A DNA stretch of 64,000 nucleotides, taken from contig DASQWI010000026.1 in assembly GCA_035640355.1 (NCBI GenBank), positions 1 through 64,000 on the forward strand. The letters are read 5' to 3'. The notes under the pieces were generated by a model, which saw only the letters and a program-made list of their open reading frames with translations, did not search any database and had not been told where the DNA came from. A program made the translations under genes and the position numbers. Below, one piece after another: positions 1 through 8,452 of this stretch (its first letter is position 1; each line of letters opens with the position of its first letter). Source of the DNA: Actinomycetota bacterium (lineage in GTDB: Bacteria > Actinomycetota > UBA4738 > HRBIN12).

Positions 1-170
1 ACGTCGTCGCCGAGACGCCGGTCGTCGTCCTTCGCCTCACCACGGCGGCGATCGATCGGATCGAGGCCGAGAACCCCGAGCTCGCAACGGCGCTGCACCG
101 ATGGCTCGCGCGGACGCTCGCCGAGCGGCTGGCGGAGTCGCGGAGAACGTTCGAAGCCCTCGTCGATTAG
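1..170 (+). CDS. C-terminal fragment of a cyclic-nucleotide-binding-domain protein
   Basis: The frame is open from base 3 to the TAG at 168-170 and gives 55 residues. The sequence reads like the last helices of a Crp-type cNMP-binding domain: VVVLRLTTAAIDRIEAENP followed by LHRWLARTLAERLAES. This Glu-Asn-Pro plus ALHRWLA..LAERL pattern is common where a cNMP domain ends a SulP-type anion transporter or a stand-alone regulator. There is no helix-turn-helix after it, so a DNA-binding regulator is less likely than a membrane or enzyme fusion. The start and any transporter part lie outside the window, so the identity is an inference from about 50 residues. Confidence 0.5.
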   Translation, partial: VVAETPVVVLRLTTAAIDRIEAENPELATALHRWLARTLAERLAESRRTFEALVD

Positions 171-180
171 CGGGAACGTC

Positions 181-1857
181 CTACCAGGTCACCGCGCCGC
201 GTGAAGCGGAGCCGACGAGTCGCGCGTACTTCGCGAGCGCACCCGACGTGTAGCGCGGATTGGGAGCCTTCCATCCTGCCCGCCTGCGTTCGAGCTCGGC
301 GGCGTCGACGACGAGGTCGAGCGTTCGGTTCGCCGCATCGATCACGATCTCGTCACCGTCGCGCACGAGCGCGATCGGACCGCCGACGAACGCCTCCGGC
401 GAGATGTGGCCAACGCTGTATCCCTTCGATGCGCCGCTGAACCTGCCGTCGGTGATCAGAGCGACCTCCGCGCCGAGCCCCGCCCCGGCGACGGCGGCGG
501 TCACCGCGAGCATCTCCGGCATGCCGGGCGATCCCTTCGGGCCTTCGTATCGGATCACCATCACGTCGCCGGGAACGATCGCCCCGCTCGTCACGGCGTC
601 GAACGCGCCCTGCTCGGAGTCGAACGCGCGGGCCCGCCCGCGGAACTCGAGCGACGCCGCGCCGGCGATCTTCATGACCGAACCCTCCGGTGCGAGCGAG
701 CCGTACAGGACCGCGATCCCGCCATCGCGATGGATCGCGTCCGACGGGGGGTGTACGACGGTGCCGTCCGGGGCACGCACGTCCATCGCCGCGAGGTTCT
801 CGGCGAGGGTCGCGCCCGTGACGGTGAGGCAGTCACCGTTCAGCAAGCCGGCGTCCAACAGCTCCTTCGTCACAACCTGCACGCCGCCGACGCGGTCGAG
901 GTCGCTCATGACGAACTTCCCCGCCGGCCGAACGTCGACAAGGTGTGGGACCACGCGTGAGATCCGCTCGAAGTCGTCCAGTCCCAGCTCGACGCCCGCC
1001 TCGTGCGCGATCGCGATCAGGTGCAGGACAGCATTCGTCGAGCCGGCCAACGCCATCACCACCGCGATGGCGTTCTCGAACGCTTCCTTGGTCAGGATGT
1101 CGCGGGGTCGGATCCTCGCCTCGAGCAGATTGGTCACCGCGATGCCCGATTCCCGCGCGAACACCTCGCGCCGGTAGTCGACCGCCGGAGGAGACGCAGC
1201 CCCGGGAAGCGACATCCCGAGCGCTTCTGCGGCGGCCGCCATCGTGTTCGCCGTGTACATGCCGGCGCACGATCCCGTTGTCGGGCAGGCCGCACGCTCC
1301 ACGCCGAGGAGCTCCTCGTCGGTCATCGTGCCCTTCGAGTGCGCGCCGACCGCCTCGAACACGTCCTGGATCGTGATGTCGCGTCCGTGGTAGGTGCCGG
1401 GAAGGATCGTCCCGCCGTACAGATAGACCGACGGAAGGTTGAGCCGCGCCATCGCCATCAACATGCCGGGCTCGGACTTGTCGCACCCGGCGATGCCGAC
1501 GAGCGCGTCCATCCGTTCGGCGTGCATCACGAGCTCGACCGAATCGGCGATCACGTCACGGCTGACGAGCGAGGCCTTCATCCCCTCGTGCCCCATCGCG
1601 ATGCCGTCGGACACCGCGATCGTCGTGAACTCGAGCGGTACGGCGTTCCCCTGCCGAACGCCTTCCTTCGCCAGCGCCGCAAGCTTGTCGAGGTGATAAT
1701 TGCAGGGCGTCACCTCGTTCCAACTCGACGCCACACCGACCTGCGGCTTGCCGAAGTCGTCCTCGGAGAAACCGACGGCGCGCAGCATCGCGCGCGCGGG
1801 CGCGCGCTCAGGACCGTCGGTGACCTCGCGGCTACGGGGGCGTTCAGCCGGACCCAT
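181..1857 (-). CDS. ilvD: Dihydroxy-acid dehydratase
   Basis: This 558-residue protein is the Fe-S dehydratase of branched-chain amino acid and pantothenate synthesis. It turns 2,3-dihydroxy-3-methylbutanoate (or -pentanoate) into the 2-keto acid. Three cysteines sit where IlvD proteins hold their cluster: C52 in TPCNYHL, C125 in GCDKSEPG and C197 in [16 protein letters not shown]. The C-terminal swivel domain carries GSPGMPEM and DGRFSG. I chose the ATG at 1857 because the longer open frame upstream (to 2415) runs antisense to the next gene and has no family similarity. It diverges from the FAD oxidoreductase at 1930, with 72 bases between. No other ilv genes are in the window, so this is a detached pathway gene. 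The length is normal for the family. Confidence 0.95.
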   Translation of the reverse strand: MGPAERPRSREVTDGPERAPARAMLRAVGFSEDDFGKPQVGVASSWNEVTPCNYHLDKLAALAKEGVRQGNAVPLEFTTIAVSDGIAMGHEGMKASLVSRDVIADSVELVMHAERMDALVGIAGCDKSEPGMLMAMARLNLPSVYLYGGTILPGTYHGRDITIQDVFEAVGAHSKGTMTDEELLGVERAACPTTGSCAGMYTANTMAAAAEALGMSLPGAASPPAVDYRREVFARESGIAVTNLLEARIRPRDILTKEAFENAIAVVMALAGSTNAVLHLIAIAHEAGVELGLDDFERISRVVPHLVDVRPAGKFVMSDLDRVGGVQVVTKELLDAGLLNGDCLTVTGATLAENLAAMDVRAPDGTVVHPPSDAIHRDGGIAVLYGSLAPEGSVMKIAGAASLEFRGRARAFDSEQGAFDAVTSGAIVPGDVMVIRYEGPKGSPGMPEMLAVTAAVAGAGLGAEVALITDGRFSGASKGYSVGHISPEAFVGGPIALVRDGDEIVIDAANRTLDLVVDAAELERRRAGWKAPNPRYTSGALAKYARLVGSASRGAVTW

Positions 1858-1929
1858 CGAAGGATGACCTCCCGACTCGTGCGCCAGAATGGGCTCGAAC
1901 CTTAGCAGCGCCCGACGAGAGGAGGGTTC

Positions 1930-3351
1930 GTGAAGCAGGCGCCACGTCCAGCCCGAAGGTCGTGGTGGATGGAGGAGGCCCTCTCGCACCCCGAGTTCGT
2001 CGGGCCCGATACGCCGCCACTCCGTGGCGACACCAAGGCAGACGTCGTCATCCTCGGCGGCGGGTACACGGGAATGTGGACCGCGTACTTCCTGAAGGAA
2101 CGACAGCCCGACGTCGACGTCGTCCTCCTCGAGGCCGACATCTGCGGCGGCGGGCCGAGTGGCCGCAACGGCGGGTTCTGCGACGGCTGGTGGAGCCACA
2201 TCGAGGACGTCGCCGGGACCTACGGCGACGCCGATGCCATGGAGCTGCTGATGGCGGGTGGACGCTCCCCCACGGAGATCGGGCAGTGGTGCGATCGCCA
2301 CGGCGTCGACGCGTGGTTCCGGTACGCCGGGTGCCTCGGCGTGGCGACGAACCCGAACCACGAACGCGGATGGGGCGAGCTCCTCGACGTCGCGCGGCGG
2401 CTGGGGGTCGACCACGAGTTCGAGGTGCTATCGCCAGACGACATGCAGAAGCGTTGCGCGTCGCCGACGTTCCGCTCGGCCGTGTTCATGCCCGACGCGG
2501 GCACCGTTCAACCGGCGCGACTGGCGCGAGGACTCCGCCGGGTCCTGATCGAACAGGGAGTTCGGATCTTCGAGGGAACGCCGGTGACGCGATTCCGGAC
2601 AGGTAGGCCGGCGGTGGCCGAGACCCCGAGGGGAACCGTGACGGCCGGGGAGGCGGTAGTCGCGCTCGGCGCGTGGGCCACCTGGTGGAGGGAGTTCAAG
2701 CCGCGACTCACCGTTCGCGGGTCGTACATCGTCGTAACGGCTCCCGCCCCGGAACGGATCGAGGGGCTCGGCTGGACCGGCGGTGAGTCGATCTACGACG
2801 AGCGCTCGTCGCTCCACTACCTGCGAACGACGGCCGACGGGCGGATCGCCTTCGGCATGGGAGGGCTGCAGCCGAACCTCGCGCGGCGCATCGACGATCG
2901 TTACGACTACGTCGAGCGGTACGCGCGTCGGGTCGCGCACGATCTCGTTCGGATGTTTCCGAACTTCGCCGATGTGCCGATCGAGGCGGCATGGGGTGGC
3001 CCGATCAACGTCTCCGGATTGACGATGCCGTTCTACGGCACGATGCGTTCGGGCAACGTGCACTACGGGCTCGGCTACACCGGCAACGGCGTTGGCCCGT
3101 CGTACCTCGGCGGAAAGATCCTCGCGGCGCTGGCGCTGCACGCGAACGACGGGTTCACCCGGCTGGCCGTCGTAACCAGGAAACCGAAGCGCTTCCCGCC
3201 GGAGATGGTCCGCTCGCCCGGCATGTTCGCCGTCAACGCGGCGATCCGCCGCAAGGACGACCTCGAGGACGCGGGGCGTCGCGCAGGAGCGCTCACGCGA
3301 TTCGTCGCGACGCTCCCGCGCCGCCTGGGCTACAAGCTCGGGCCGCGATAA
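1930..3351 (+). CDS. FAD-dependent oxidoreductase (DAO family, gamma-glutamylputrescine-oxidase-like)
   Basis: A 473-residue D-amino-acid-oxidase-fold flavoenzyme. The dinucleotide-binding motif GGGYTGMW lies at residues 43-50, followed by [12 protein letters not shown] near residue 77. That pattern (SGRNGG) is typical of the PuuB/OrdL type that oxidises gamma-glutamylputrescine and related secondary amines. The C-terminal [14 protein letters not shown] matches the second FAD contact of that family. The GTG start at 1930 follows a good ribosome site (AGGAGGG). It fits with the polyamine-type importer and aldehyde dehydrogenases further along (44.6-50.4 kb) but is 40 kb from them. The substrate is inferred from family resemblance only; other secondary amines such as N-methylated amino acids remain possible. 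Confidence 0.8.
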   Translation: MKQAPRPARRSWWMEEALSHPEFVGPDTPPLRGDTKADVVILGGGYTGMWTAYFLKERQPDVDVVLLEADICGGGPSGRNGGFCDGWWSHIEDVAGTYGDADAMELLMAGGRSPTEIGQWCDRHGVDAWFRYAGCLGVATNPNHERGWGELLDVARRLGVDHEFEVLSPDDMQKRCASPTFRSAVFMPDAGTVQPARLARGLRRVLIEQGVRIFEGTPVTRFRTGRPAVAETPRGTVTAGEAVVALGAWATWWREFKPRLTVRGSYIVVTAPAPERIEGLGWTGGESIYDERSSLHYLRTTADGRIAFGMGGLQPNLARRIDDRYDYVERYARRVAHDLVRMFPNFADVPIEAAWGGPINVSGLTMPFYGTMRSGNVHYGLGYTGNGVGPSYLGGKILAALALHANDGFTRLAVVTRKPKRFPPEMVRSPGMFAVNAAIRRKDDLEDAGRRAGALTRFVATLPRRLGYKLGPR

Positions 3352-3514
3352 CGGTCAGAACGTGAGCCCAGGTCCAGTGATAGTGCGTGCGTCCGCCCTC
3401 ACGCGAAGATGTTCCAAGGAGTTCCGATTCACGCAAGACAACCGTAAGGCTCGCCTACCTACGATCGACCAAGGACGGCGAACGCCGCCGTCGTTCGTAT
3501 GGGAGGGGATGGGT

Positions 3515-4258
3515 ATGCGCAGTATCCGCCAGACGTTCCGAGTCGTGATCCCTGCACTTCTTCTAGTCGGTGCCCTGGCGACACCGTCGGCTGGAGCGCC
3601 GGTCGATCTCCGCACCTATCGGGTCACGGTCACAAACCTTACTGCCGGGCAGCCGCTTACCCCTGTCCTGTTCGCGACCCACAACGCGAGCGCCGATGTC
3701 TTCACCATCGGCGCGCCCGCGAGCTTCGGCGTCAAGGAGATCGCGGAGAACGGGAACCTCGCGCCCCTCGCCGAGTCGCTCGAGGCCGCGGGTCGCGTGT
3801 CGGAGGTCTTCGTGGGCGGCATGCCGATCGTTCCTGAGGGACTTCCCGGATCGGCCCTGTTCCCCGACTCGGTCACCTTCGAGATCTCCGGCGAGCTCGG
3901 TGCCCATCGACTTTCGTGGGTGTCGATGTTGATCTGCACCAACGACGGGTTCACGGGCCTGGATTCCCTCAAGCTCCCCGCGCACATCGGCGACCAGGTC
4001 ACCGCGGCGACCGTCGGCTATGACGCCGGGACCGAGAACAACACCGAAGACTTCGCCGACATCGTGCCTCCGTGTCAGGCCCTGGTCGGAGTGAGCTCCG
4101 GCGAGCCCGGCACCGGCACCAGCAACCCCGCGCTCGCCGAAGGCGGCGTGATCCATCACCACGACGGGATCGCCGGCGGATCCGACCTCCTGCCCGAGGT
4201 GCATGGCTGGGACGTGAACGCGCCGGTCGCCGAGGTGATCGTCGAGCGGATCGCCTGA
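3515..4258 (+). CDS. Secreted spondin-domain protein
   Basis: 247 residues with an N-terminal signal peptide (MRSIRQTF, a hydrophobic run VVIPALLLVGALA, then a likely cut near SAGA). The mature part begins YRVTVTNLTAGQPLTPVLFATHN and continues with a series typical of bacterial Spondin_N proteins: LAPLAESLEAAG, PGSALFPDSVTFE, SMLICTNDGFTGLDSLKLP and YDAGTENNTEDFADIVPPC. The ATG at 3515 is preferred over the ATG at 3509 because the GGGAGGGG ribosome site at 3501-3508 is better spaced from it. It stands alone between the FAD enzyme and a stretch with no gene. Bacterial spondin-domain proteins are secreted and of unknown function; the GGVIHHHDGI stretch may bind metal, which is a guess. Confidence 0.85.
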   Translation: MRSIRQTFRVVIPALLLVGALATPSAGAPVDLRTYRVTVTNLTAGQPLTPVLFATHNASADVFTIGAPASFGVKEIAENGNLAPLAESLEAAGRVSEVFVGGMPIVPEGLPGSALFPDSVTFEISGELGAHRLSWVSMLICTNDGFTGLDSLKLPAHIGDQVTAATVGYDAGTENNTEDFADIVPPCQALVGVSSGEPGTGTSNPALAEGGVIHHHDGIAGGSDLLPEVHGWDVNAPVAEVIVERIA

Positions 4259-4525
4259 TCTGGCACGCTGATGCGCCGACTCGGCTTGGCGTGTCCCGTG
4301 CTATGGCCTGCCTCGTCCGGGCTCCTTAGGGTGAACTGACTCGCGAGCTCGGCAAGGTCAGTGGGGCCGGCTAGGTCATGGTGTGCGCGCGTGCACCGCT
4401 CGATCCTGACCTCTGACAGCAACCCCGGGATCCGCACGCGTCCAGGTTCGCCCGTCGAGTCGCCTCGGAGCTTGCAGCGTTCCGGTGGGACCTCGCGGCC
4501 GGGTCCACCGGCAACAGCATCGGGT
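4259..4525. other. Intergenic stretch without a recognisable gene
   Basis: These 267 bases separate two converging genes, the spondin-domain gene (+) and doxX (-). Open frames here are antisense shadows with no ribosome site and an arginine/proline-rich composition. I see no strong hairpin with a T-run and no RNA gene. Confidence 0.4.
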
Positions 4526-4957
4526 TCAGAAGGTGAACGCGGGGCCGGTGATCGTGTAGCGAAGGGCGTCGCCGGCCGATGTGAAGAACGCGAACATCAC
4601 GAGGCAGGCACCGACGATGATGAGATTGCGCCCGAACAGCTGCGACTGGGTCTGCTTCTGCATCGGATCGTCGACTTCCCAGAAGCGGTGGAAGTACGCC
4701 GCCGCGACGATGGCGAACGCGGCGATCATCAGCGCGCCGATGTCGGGCCAGACGCCTAGCGCGACCGAGAGCGCGCCGGCGACCAGCCAGATCCCCGTGG
4801 GCCAGCCGGCGATGCCCGCCACGGGGAAGCCCGTCGAGCGGGAGTAGTCCTCGGCCATCTTCGACATACGCACGTGGAACCCCGCACCGGAATAGATGAA
4901 GTAGGCCGCAAACAGGATCCGGCCGACCAACTGGATGATCCCTGCGGCGTCGCTCAC
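4526..4957 (-). CDS. DoxX-family membrane protein
   Basis: A 143-residue integral membrane protein with four predicted membrane helices. It opens with GIIQLVGRILFAAYFIYSGAGFH, the start typical of DoxX/DoxD-like proteins. A second helix with WLVAGALSVALGVWPDIGAL and a loop with YFHRFWEVDDPMQKQ follow, then LFGRNLIIVGACLVMFAFF. The HFWxVDDP-like loop is frequent in the family. DoxX proteins are linked to redox or sulfur functions, but for members like this one no activity is known. It lies 84 bases downstream of the crp-type gene on the same strand and may be its transcriptional neighbour. Confidence 0.85.
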   Translation of the reverse strand: MSDAAGIIQLVGRILFAAYFIYSGAGFHVRMSKMAEDYSRSTGFPVAGIAGWPTGIWLVAGALSVALGVWPDIGALMIAAFAIVAAAYFHRFWEVDDPMQKQTQSQLFGRNLIIVGACLVMFAFFTSAGDALRYTITGPAFTF

Positions 4958-5041
4958 ACCAACCTCCCTCTTTCGGATTCCGCCTGATTTGCAACGATCC
5001 GGGCGCTCCGATGCTTCCCGAGCGTCGGGGCCGAGGGACGC

Positions 5042-5755
5042 TCAAGCGCCCGGCGCATCCGTGGAGGGACGCCCGGCGACCCCCTCGAGGCCTAGCCGAT
5101 CCTCGATCCGCACCAGTCGGTAGGAGATCCGCACCAAGCCAGCGCGCTCGAACTCGCGGAGCACAGAGTTCACAGTCTGCCGCCGAACGGCGAGGAGTGC
5201 CGCGAGCGACTCCTGGGGAAGCTCCACCGCGCCGTCGCGCTCCTCGTCGAGCAGGAGCAGGGCGACCTTCCCTTGGACGTCACGGTCCTGGAGCTGAAGG
5301 ATCCGCCGTTGCGCGTGCACCAAACGGGCTGCCACGCTCGAAAGCCACCTCCGAGACACCTGCGGTCGCGTCGCTAGGAGTCGGTCCAGGTCGGCCGGCG
5401 TGATCACGAGAGCGTCGACCACGTCCAGAGCCCGTGCGGAATACGGGGGCGGCATCGACAGGATGATGCCGATGTCTCCCTCGACGTCCCCTGGGTGAAG
5501 GATCTGCACGATCAGCCGGCGACGCATCGGGCCGCGCCATACGAGCTCGACGCGGCCGTCGCGCACGATGAACACACCGTTGGGTGACTGCCCCTGGGCG
5601 AACAGCTGCGTTCCGGGCTCATACGTCCGTACGGACATACGGGTGGCGAGCTCCTCGAGATCGTCGTTCGCCAACGGAGCCCAATCTCCACGTCCGACGC
5701 AACGAGCCACCCATGCAGCTTCGCGAACCATGGGACGCGTGCCGGTTCGTAGCAT
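5042..5755 (-). CDS. Crp/Fnr-family transcriptional regulator
   Basis: 237 residues. Residues 22-135 form the cyclic-nucleotide-like sensor fold (YEPGTQLFAQGQSPNGVFIV, then HPGDVEGDIGIIL). A linker helix follows, and a winged helix at about 165-215 contains PQESLAALLAVRRQTVNSVL, the usual recognition helix layout. There is no N-terminal Cys cluster for an Fe-S centre and no heme motif, so the ligand is not evident. The GTG/ATG choice is open: the ATG at 5755 gives 237 residues, and one at 5731 would remove 8. It diverges from the membrane protein at 5895 with 139 bases between, so it may control that gene and itself. Confidence 0.9.
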   Translation of the reverse strand: MLRTGTRPMVREAAWVARCVGRGDWAPLANDDLEELATRMSVRTYEPGTQLFAQGQSPNGVFIVRDGRVELVWRGPMRRRLIVQILHPGDVEGDIGIILSMPPPYSARALDVVDALVITPADLDRLLATRPQVSRRWLSSVAARLVHAQRRILQLQDRDVQGKVALLLLDEERDGAVELPQESLAALLAVRRQTVNSVLREFERAGLVRISYRLVRIEDRLGLEGVAGRPSTDAPGA

Positions 5756-5894
5756 TCAGCGGCCTCGACTGTGGACCGGTCGGGCCCTCCACAACTGTCG
5801 ACCATCCCCATCAGAGCGTGTTCTGTCCGTCGCCCGACACTCTCGCGCCGAGAGAAGCACCTGGGGGCAAGACTGGTTACGGAGGTGAAGTGCG

Positions 5895-6506
5895 ATGGCG
5901 GCTGAGACCAAGCACACGAATGCTCGAACGACGTGGAATGAAGGCTGGGGACGAACCATTCTCATCGGAACCGTGGCGGGTCTCGTCGCCGCGATCGTCA
6001 TGGGGATGTTCGCGATGTTCGCGGCCGCCACATATCAGGGGACGGGGTTCTTCACGCCGCTGTACCACATCGCGTCGCCGCTCGCCGGCGGCGATCCGAT
6101 GATGACGTCGATGGACGCTGCCGCCGGGAGCAACTCGTTCACATTCGACGCGGGACCGGCGTTCCTCGGTCTGACGATACACGTGATCTCGGGCGCGTTC
6201 TGGGGAGCTGTCTTCTTTGCGCTGGCTCGCGCAACCGGCCTGCGAGGCGCTGCGCCGCTCGTCGCGGCGGGGATCGCTCTCGGACTTGCGATCATGTTGT
6301 TCATGAGCTGGGTGACGCTGCCGCTGACCGCGGCGATCGTCGGCGGTGGCCGTCCGATCGAGGAGATGCCGAGCGTGGTCGGCTGGGGCACCTTCTCAGT
6401 CGAGCACGCCATCTTCGGGCTGGTCCTTGGCGTGTGGGCCGCTGCGCGAGGCTCAACCTTGGCGCGCGGCGAGGCACAGCGGCACGAGCCGCGGCTCGCA
6501 GCCTGA
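5895..6506 (+). CDS. Integral membrane protein of unknown function
   Basis: 203 residues with about four membrane helices: TILIGTVAGLVAAIVMGMFAM, a segment around LGLTIHVISGAFWGAVFFAL, a third with LVAAGIALGLAIMLFMSW, and a last one around SVEHAIFGLVLGVWAA. A soluble loop of about 45 residues sits between the first two. I do not recognise a named family with certainty; similar proteins in actinobacteria and other soil bacteria are annotated as hypothetical. The start is preceded by GGAGGTGAAGTG, a good ribosome site. It faces the crp-type gene head to head, which suggests that regulator as its controller. Confidence 0.75.
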   Translation: MAAETKHTNARTTWNEGWGRTILIGTVAGLVAAIVMGMFAMFAAATYQGTGFFTPLYHIASPLAGGDPMMTSMDAAAGSNSFTFDAGPAFLGLTIHVISGAFWGAVFFALARATGLRGAAPLVAAGIALGLAIMLFMSWVTLPLTAAIVGGGRPIEEMPSVVGWGTFSVEHAIFGLVLGVWAAARGSTLARGEAQRHEPRLAA

Positions 6507-6559
6507 ACGATTTCCTCGCAGCCTGTTGACTGACCCGCCCCTCGCGAGAACGGATGTGA

Positions 6560-6745
6560 TCACGCCTCGTGCGCCGACTTCGCGTGCGCGTCGAGCTCTT
6601 CCTGCGATTCGAACTCCATGCCGCACGTGGGGCAGATGGCCTTGCGGCTACCGCCTGTGGCGGCGCCGTGCTCGGACCTCTCGTGCTCCCGCAGCTGCTC
6701 CGGCGTGTCGAACTCCATCCCGCACTTGGCGCAGACGTTCGCCAT
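6560..6745 (-). CDS. Small double C2H2 zinc-finger protein
   Basis: 61 residues made almost wholly of two classical C2H2 fingers with identical spacing (C-x2-C-x12-H-x4-H). The first uses C5, C8, H21 and H26; the second uses C38, C41, H54 and H59. Both share CGMEF after the second cysteine, so the gene looks like an internal duplication joined by a 12-residue Gly/Ser linker. Ribosome site AGGAGGC precedes the ATG at 6745. Bacterial mini zinc fingers of this kind are found in actinobacteria and some archaea; their targets are mostly unknown, and DNA, RNA or protein binding are all possible. It is convergent with the membrane-protein gene at 5895 and lies downstream of the YjeF-like gene. Confidence 0.85.
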   Translation of the reverse strand: MANVCAKCGMEFDTPEQLREHERSEHGAATGGSRKAICPTCGMEFESQEELDAHAKSAHEA

Positions 6746-6811
6746 TCGGCTTAGCCTCCTTCACAGGTCGAGGAACGGTTCATCTTTCCTCCGGCCGCCG
6801 ATTCGCGTGAC

Positions 6812-6837
6812 AGAACTGTCCGGACACGGACAGTTCT
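6812..6837. other. Perfect 11-base inverted repeat
   Basis: AGAACTGTCCG and its exact complement flank a 4-base GACA loop. It lies 53 bases past the end of the YjeF-like gene (minus strand) and 66 bases ahead of the zinc-finger start. No T-run follows on either strand, so it may be a factor-assisted terminator or a dyad operator for the zinc-finger gene. Confidence 0.45.
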
Positions 6838-6890
6838 CCCCGCGACGTCCGCGCCAGCAGCCGACGCCCTGGGCCGACGATGTGTTGGCC

Positions 6891-7553
6891 TCACGTGAGC
6901 CGCACGATGGCACTCGCACCGAATATCAGGCGGACCTTCATCCCGAGCGCCGCGTACACAGCGGACGGGATCGAGATGTCGGCGAGATAAAGCTCACCGA
7001 CCACATCGGAAGCCGTGGCGAGCCCCGTCTTCGGCAGCGCCAGCGTGAGCGTTGCCGTTGCCCGGATGCATGGCTCGCGGACGTCGCCGGTCGTCGCGTC
7101 GAGACCGCTCGGCACGTCCAGCGCGCACACCGGCGTTTCAGGTTCGTTCGCCCACCGGATCAGATCCGCCGTCCTATGTCGTGGATCTCCGCGAAGCGAG
7201 TAACCGATCAACGCGTCGACGATGAGGTCAGCCGTTACGGGCTGCGAAGCAACTGGGACCTCCATCCGTTCCAGGATCGTCAGCTGATGTCCCGGAACCT
7301 CACCGAGCCTGCTCGCATCCTCGGCGAGCGTCACGTGAACGATGACGCCGCGATTGGCGAGGTGTCGCGCCGCCACGAGCCCGCCGGCACCGTTGCCGCC
7401 TACCCCGCACAGCACCGCGACGCTCTCCGGTCGGAACCGTCGGACGACGAGCTCCGCAAGGTGCGCGCCCGCGTTCTCCATCATCTGGATCAAAAGGAGG
7501 TCGAAATCCTCGACGGCGACGCGGTCGGCCTCGCGCATCTCGTCGGCGGTCAC
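6891..7553 (-). CDS. YjeF N-terminal-domain protein (NAD(P)H-hydrate epimerase-like)
   Basis: 220 residues from the GTG at 7553. The family epimerises damaged NAD(P)HX. Visible landmarks are TADEMREADRVAVE at the start, MMENAG, the phosphate loop GVGGNGAGGLVAARHL, the catalytic-Asp segment VDALIG and DVPSGLDATTG. The loop normally reads NNGGDG; here the conserved Asp is Gly, so catalysis may differ. The frame stays open to an ATG at 7718, but that extra 55 residues is Arg-rich (RRRRTRP) and unlike the family, and the short form has the usual length. No linked dehydratase (YjeF C-terminal) domain is present. Its 5' end faces the rhodanese gene across fewer than 200 bases. Confidence 0.75.
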   Translation of the reverse strand: MTADEMREADRVAVEDFDLLLIQMMENAGAHLAELVVRRFRPESVAVLCGVGGNGAGGLVAARHLANRGVIVHVTLAEDASRLGEVPGHQLTILERMEVPVASQPVTADLIVDALIGYSLRGDPRHRTADLIRWANEPETPVCALDVPSGLDATTGDVREPCIRATATLTLALPKTGLATASDVVGELYLADISIPSAVYAALGMKVRLIFGASAIVRLT

Positions 7554-7741
7554 GCTGAGGATGGACGACGCCGGAACGGATGGGAAATCGACCTCTCGGT
7601 TCAGGGTTGTGGCCGGTCGCGTGCGTCGACGTCGGATCGTGGGGTCATACCTCGGCTCGCGGTTGTGTTTCAAGAGTCCGTCCCATTGAGGGTGATGACC
7701 GGCTAGCTTTGCCGACAAAAACGGCCAGAGGGAGGAGAACC

Positions 7742-8452
7742 GTGCCGAGTGAGATCGACCGCGAAGATGTTCAACGCCTCGTCGCAGAGGGCGCGCAGCT
7801 CGTCGAGGTCTTGCCGCCTTCGGAGTACCAGGAAGACCATCTGCCCGGAGCGATCAACATCCCCCTGAGGCTCGTCGATGCGCAGGCCAAGGAGATCCTC
7901 GATCGGGATCGCCCGGTGGTCGTGTACTGCTGGGACTCGGCCTGAGACCTCAGCCCACGAGCCGCGTGGCGGCTCGAAGCGCTTGGCTTTGCCGACGTCT
8001 CGGACTACGTTCATGGCAAGCTCGACTGGCTTGCCGCGGGTCTGCCGACCGAGGGGACGAACGCACAGCTCCCCAGAGCGGCCGACGTAGCCAGGAAGGA
8101 CGTGCCCACGTGCGGGCTCGGCGACCGCCTCGGCGACGTGCGTGACCGCGTTCGGTCTGCGGGATGGAAGGCGTGTGTCGTGGTCAACGAGCACTCTGTT
8201 GTTCTGGGTCTGCTTCGCGAGAGGGAGCTCGAAAGCGATGCGAGTCTCGCTATCGAGCAAGCCATGCGGCCGGGACCAAGCACCTTCCGGACCTACGTTG
8301 CGATCGCGGAGATGACCGAGTACATGACCAAGCACGACCTCGTGAACGCGCCCATCACCACCGCGGATGGCAAGCTGGTCGGGCTACTCCTCAGGGAAGA
8401 TGCCCAGCGCTCTACATCGGAGATCCAGCGGTCGAAGGGGAGCGAGAGATGA
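7742..8452 (+). CDS. Rhodanese-CBS protein with in-frame TGA: candidate selenoprotein
   Basis: The frame starts at GTG 7742 after a strong ribosome site (GGAGGAG) and runs to TGA 8450-8452 in one frame, crossed only by a TGA at 7943-7945 (codon 68). Codons 1-67 are the first part of a rhodanese domain (DHLPGAINIPL, VVVYCWDSA with the catalytic-type C63). Codons 69-104 continue it without a break (DLSPRAAWRLEALGF, YVHGKLDWLAAGLP), so the domain spans the TGA. In the relatives I know, this position is Cys (YCWDxxCDLSPRAA). The rest, to codon 236, resembles a CBS-domain pair (VVVNEHSVVLGLL, NAPITTADGKLVGLL). Both sides keep coding character, and a perfect hairpin lies 12 bases after the TGA. Selenocysteine is therefore a good reading. 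A recent nonsense mutation or a sequencing error (TGC to TGA) are the alternatives. selA, selB, selC and selD are not in the window. The stop overlaps the next start (ATGA). Confidence 0.7.
7958..7976 (+). promoter_or_regulatory. Candidate bacterial SECIS hairpin
   Basis: CGAGCCGC pairs perfectly with GCGGCTCG (8 base pairs) around a GTG loop. The loop begins 21 bases after the TGA at 7943-7945. Bacterial SECIS elements lie within the coding sequence just after the UGA, with a small apical loop, a G in its first two positions and about 16-37 bases between UGA and loop; all three hold here. GC-rich coding DNA makes chance hairpins possible, so the match is supportive, not proof. Confidence 0.5.

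Noticed and set aside
1858-2415. Long upstream extension of ilvD
   Set aside because: It overlaps the divergent FAD oxidoreductase and shows no dehydratase similarity; the ATG at 1857 gives the family length.
7943-7945. TGA read as a simple stop, giving a 67-residue truncated rhodanese and a separate downstream CBS-like gene at 8102
   Set aside because: The rhodanese sequence continues in the same frame directly after the TGA, and no ribosome site marks a new start there. A nonsense mutation remains possible, so confidence was lowered rather than the case closed.
7742-8452. TGA as a reassigned tryptophan codon
   Set aside because: Many genes in the window end with TGA (for example 8626-8628 and the 1-4 base overlaps), so TGA is a stop here in general.
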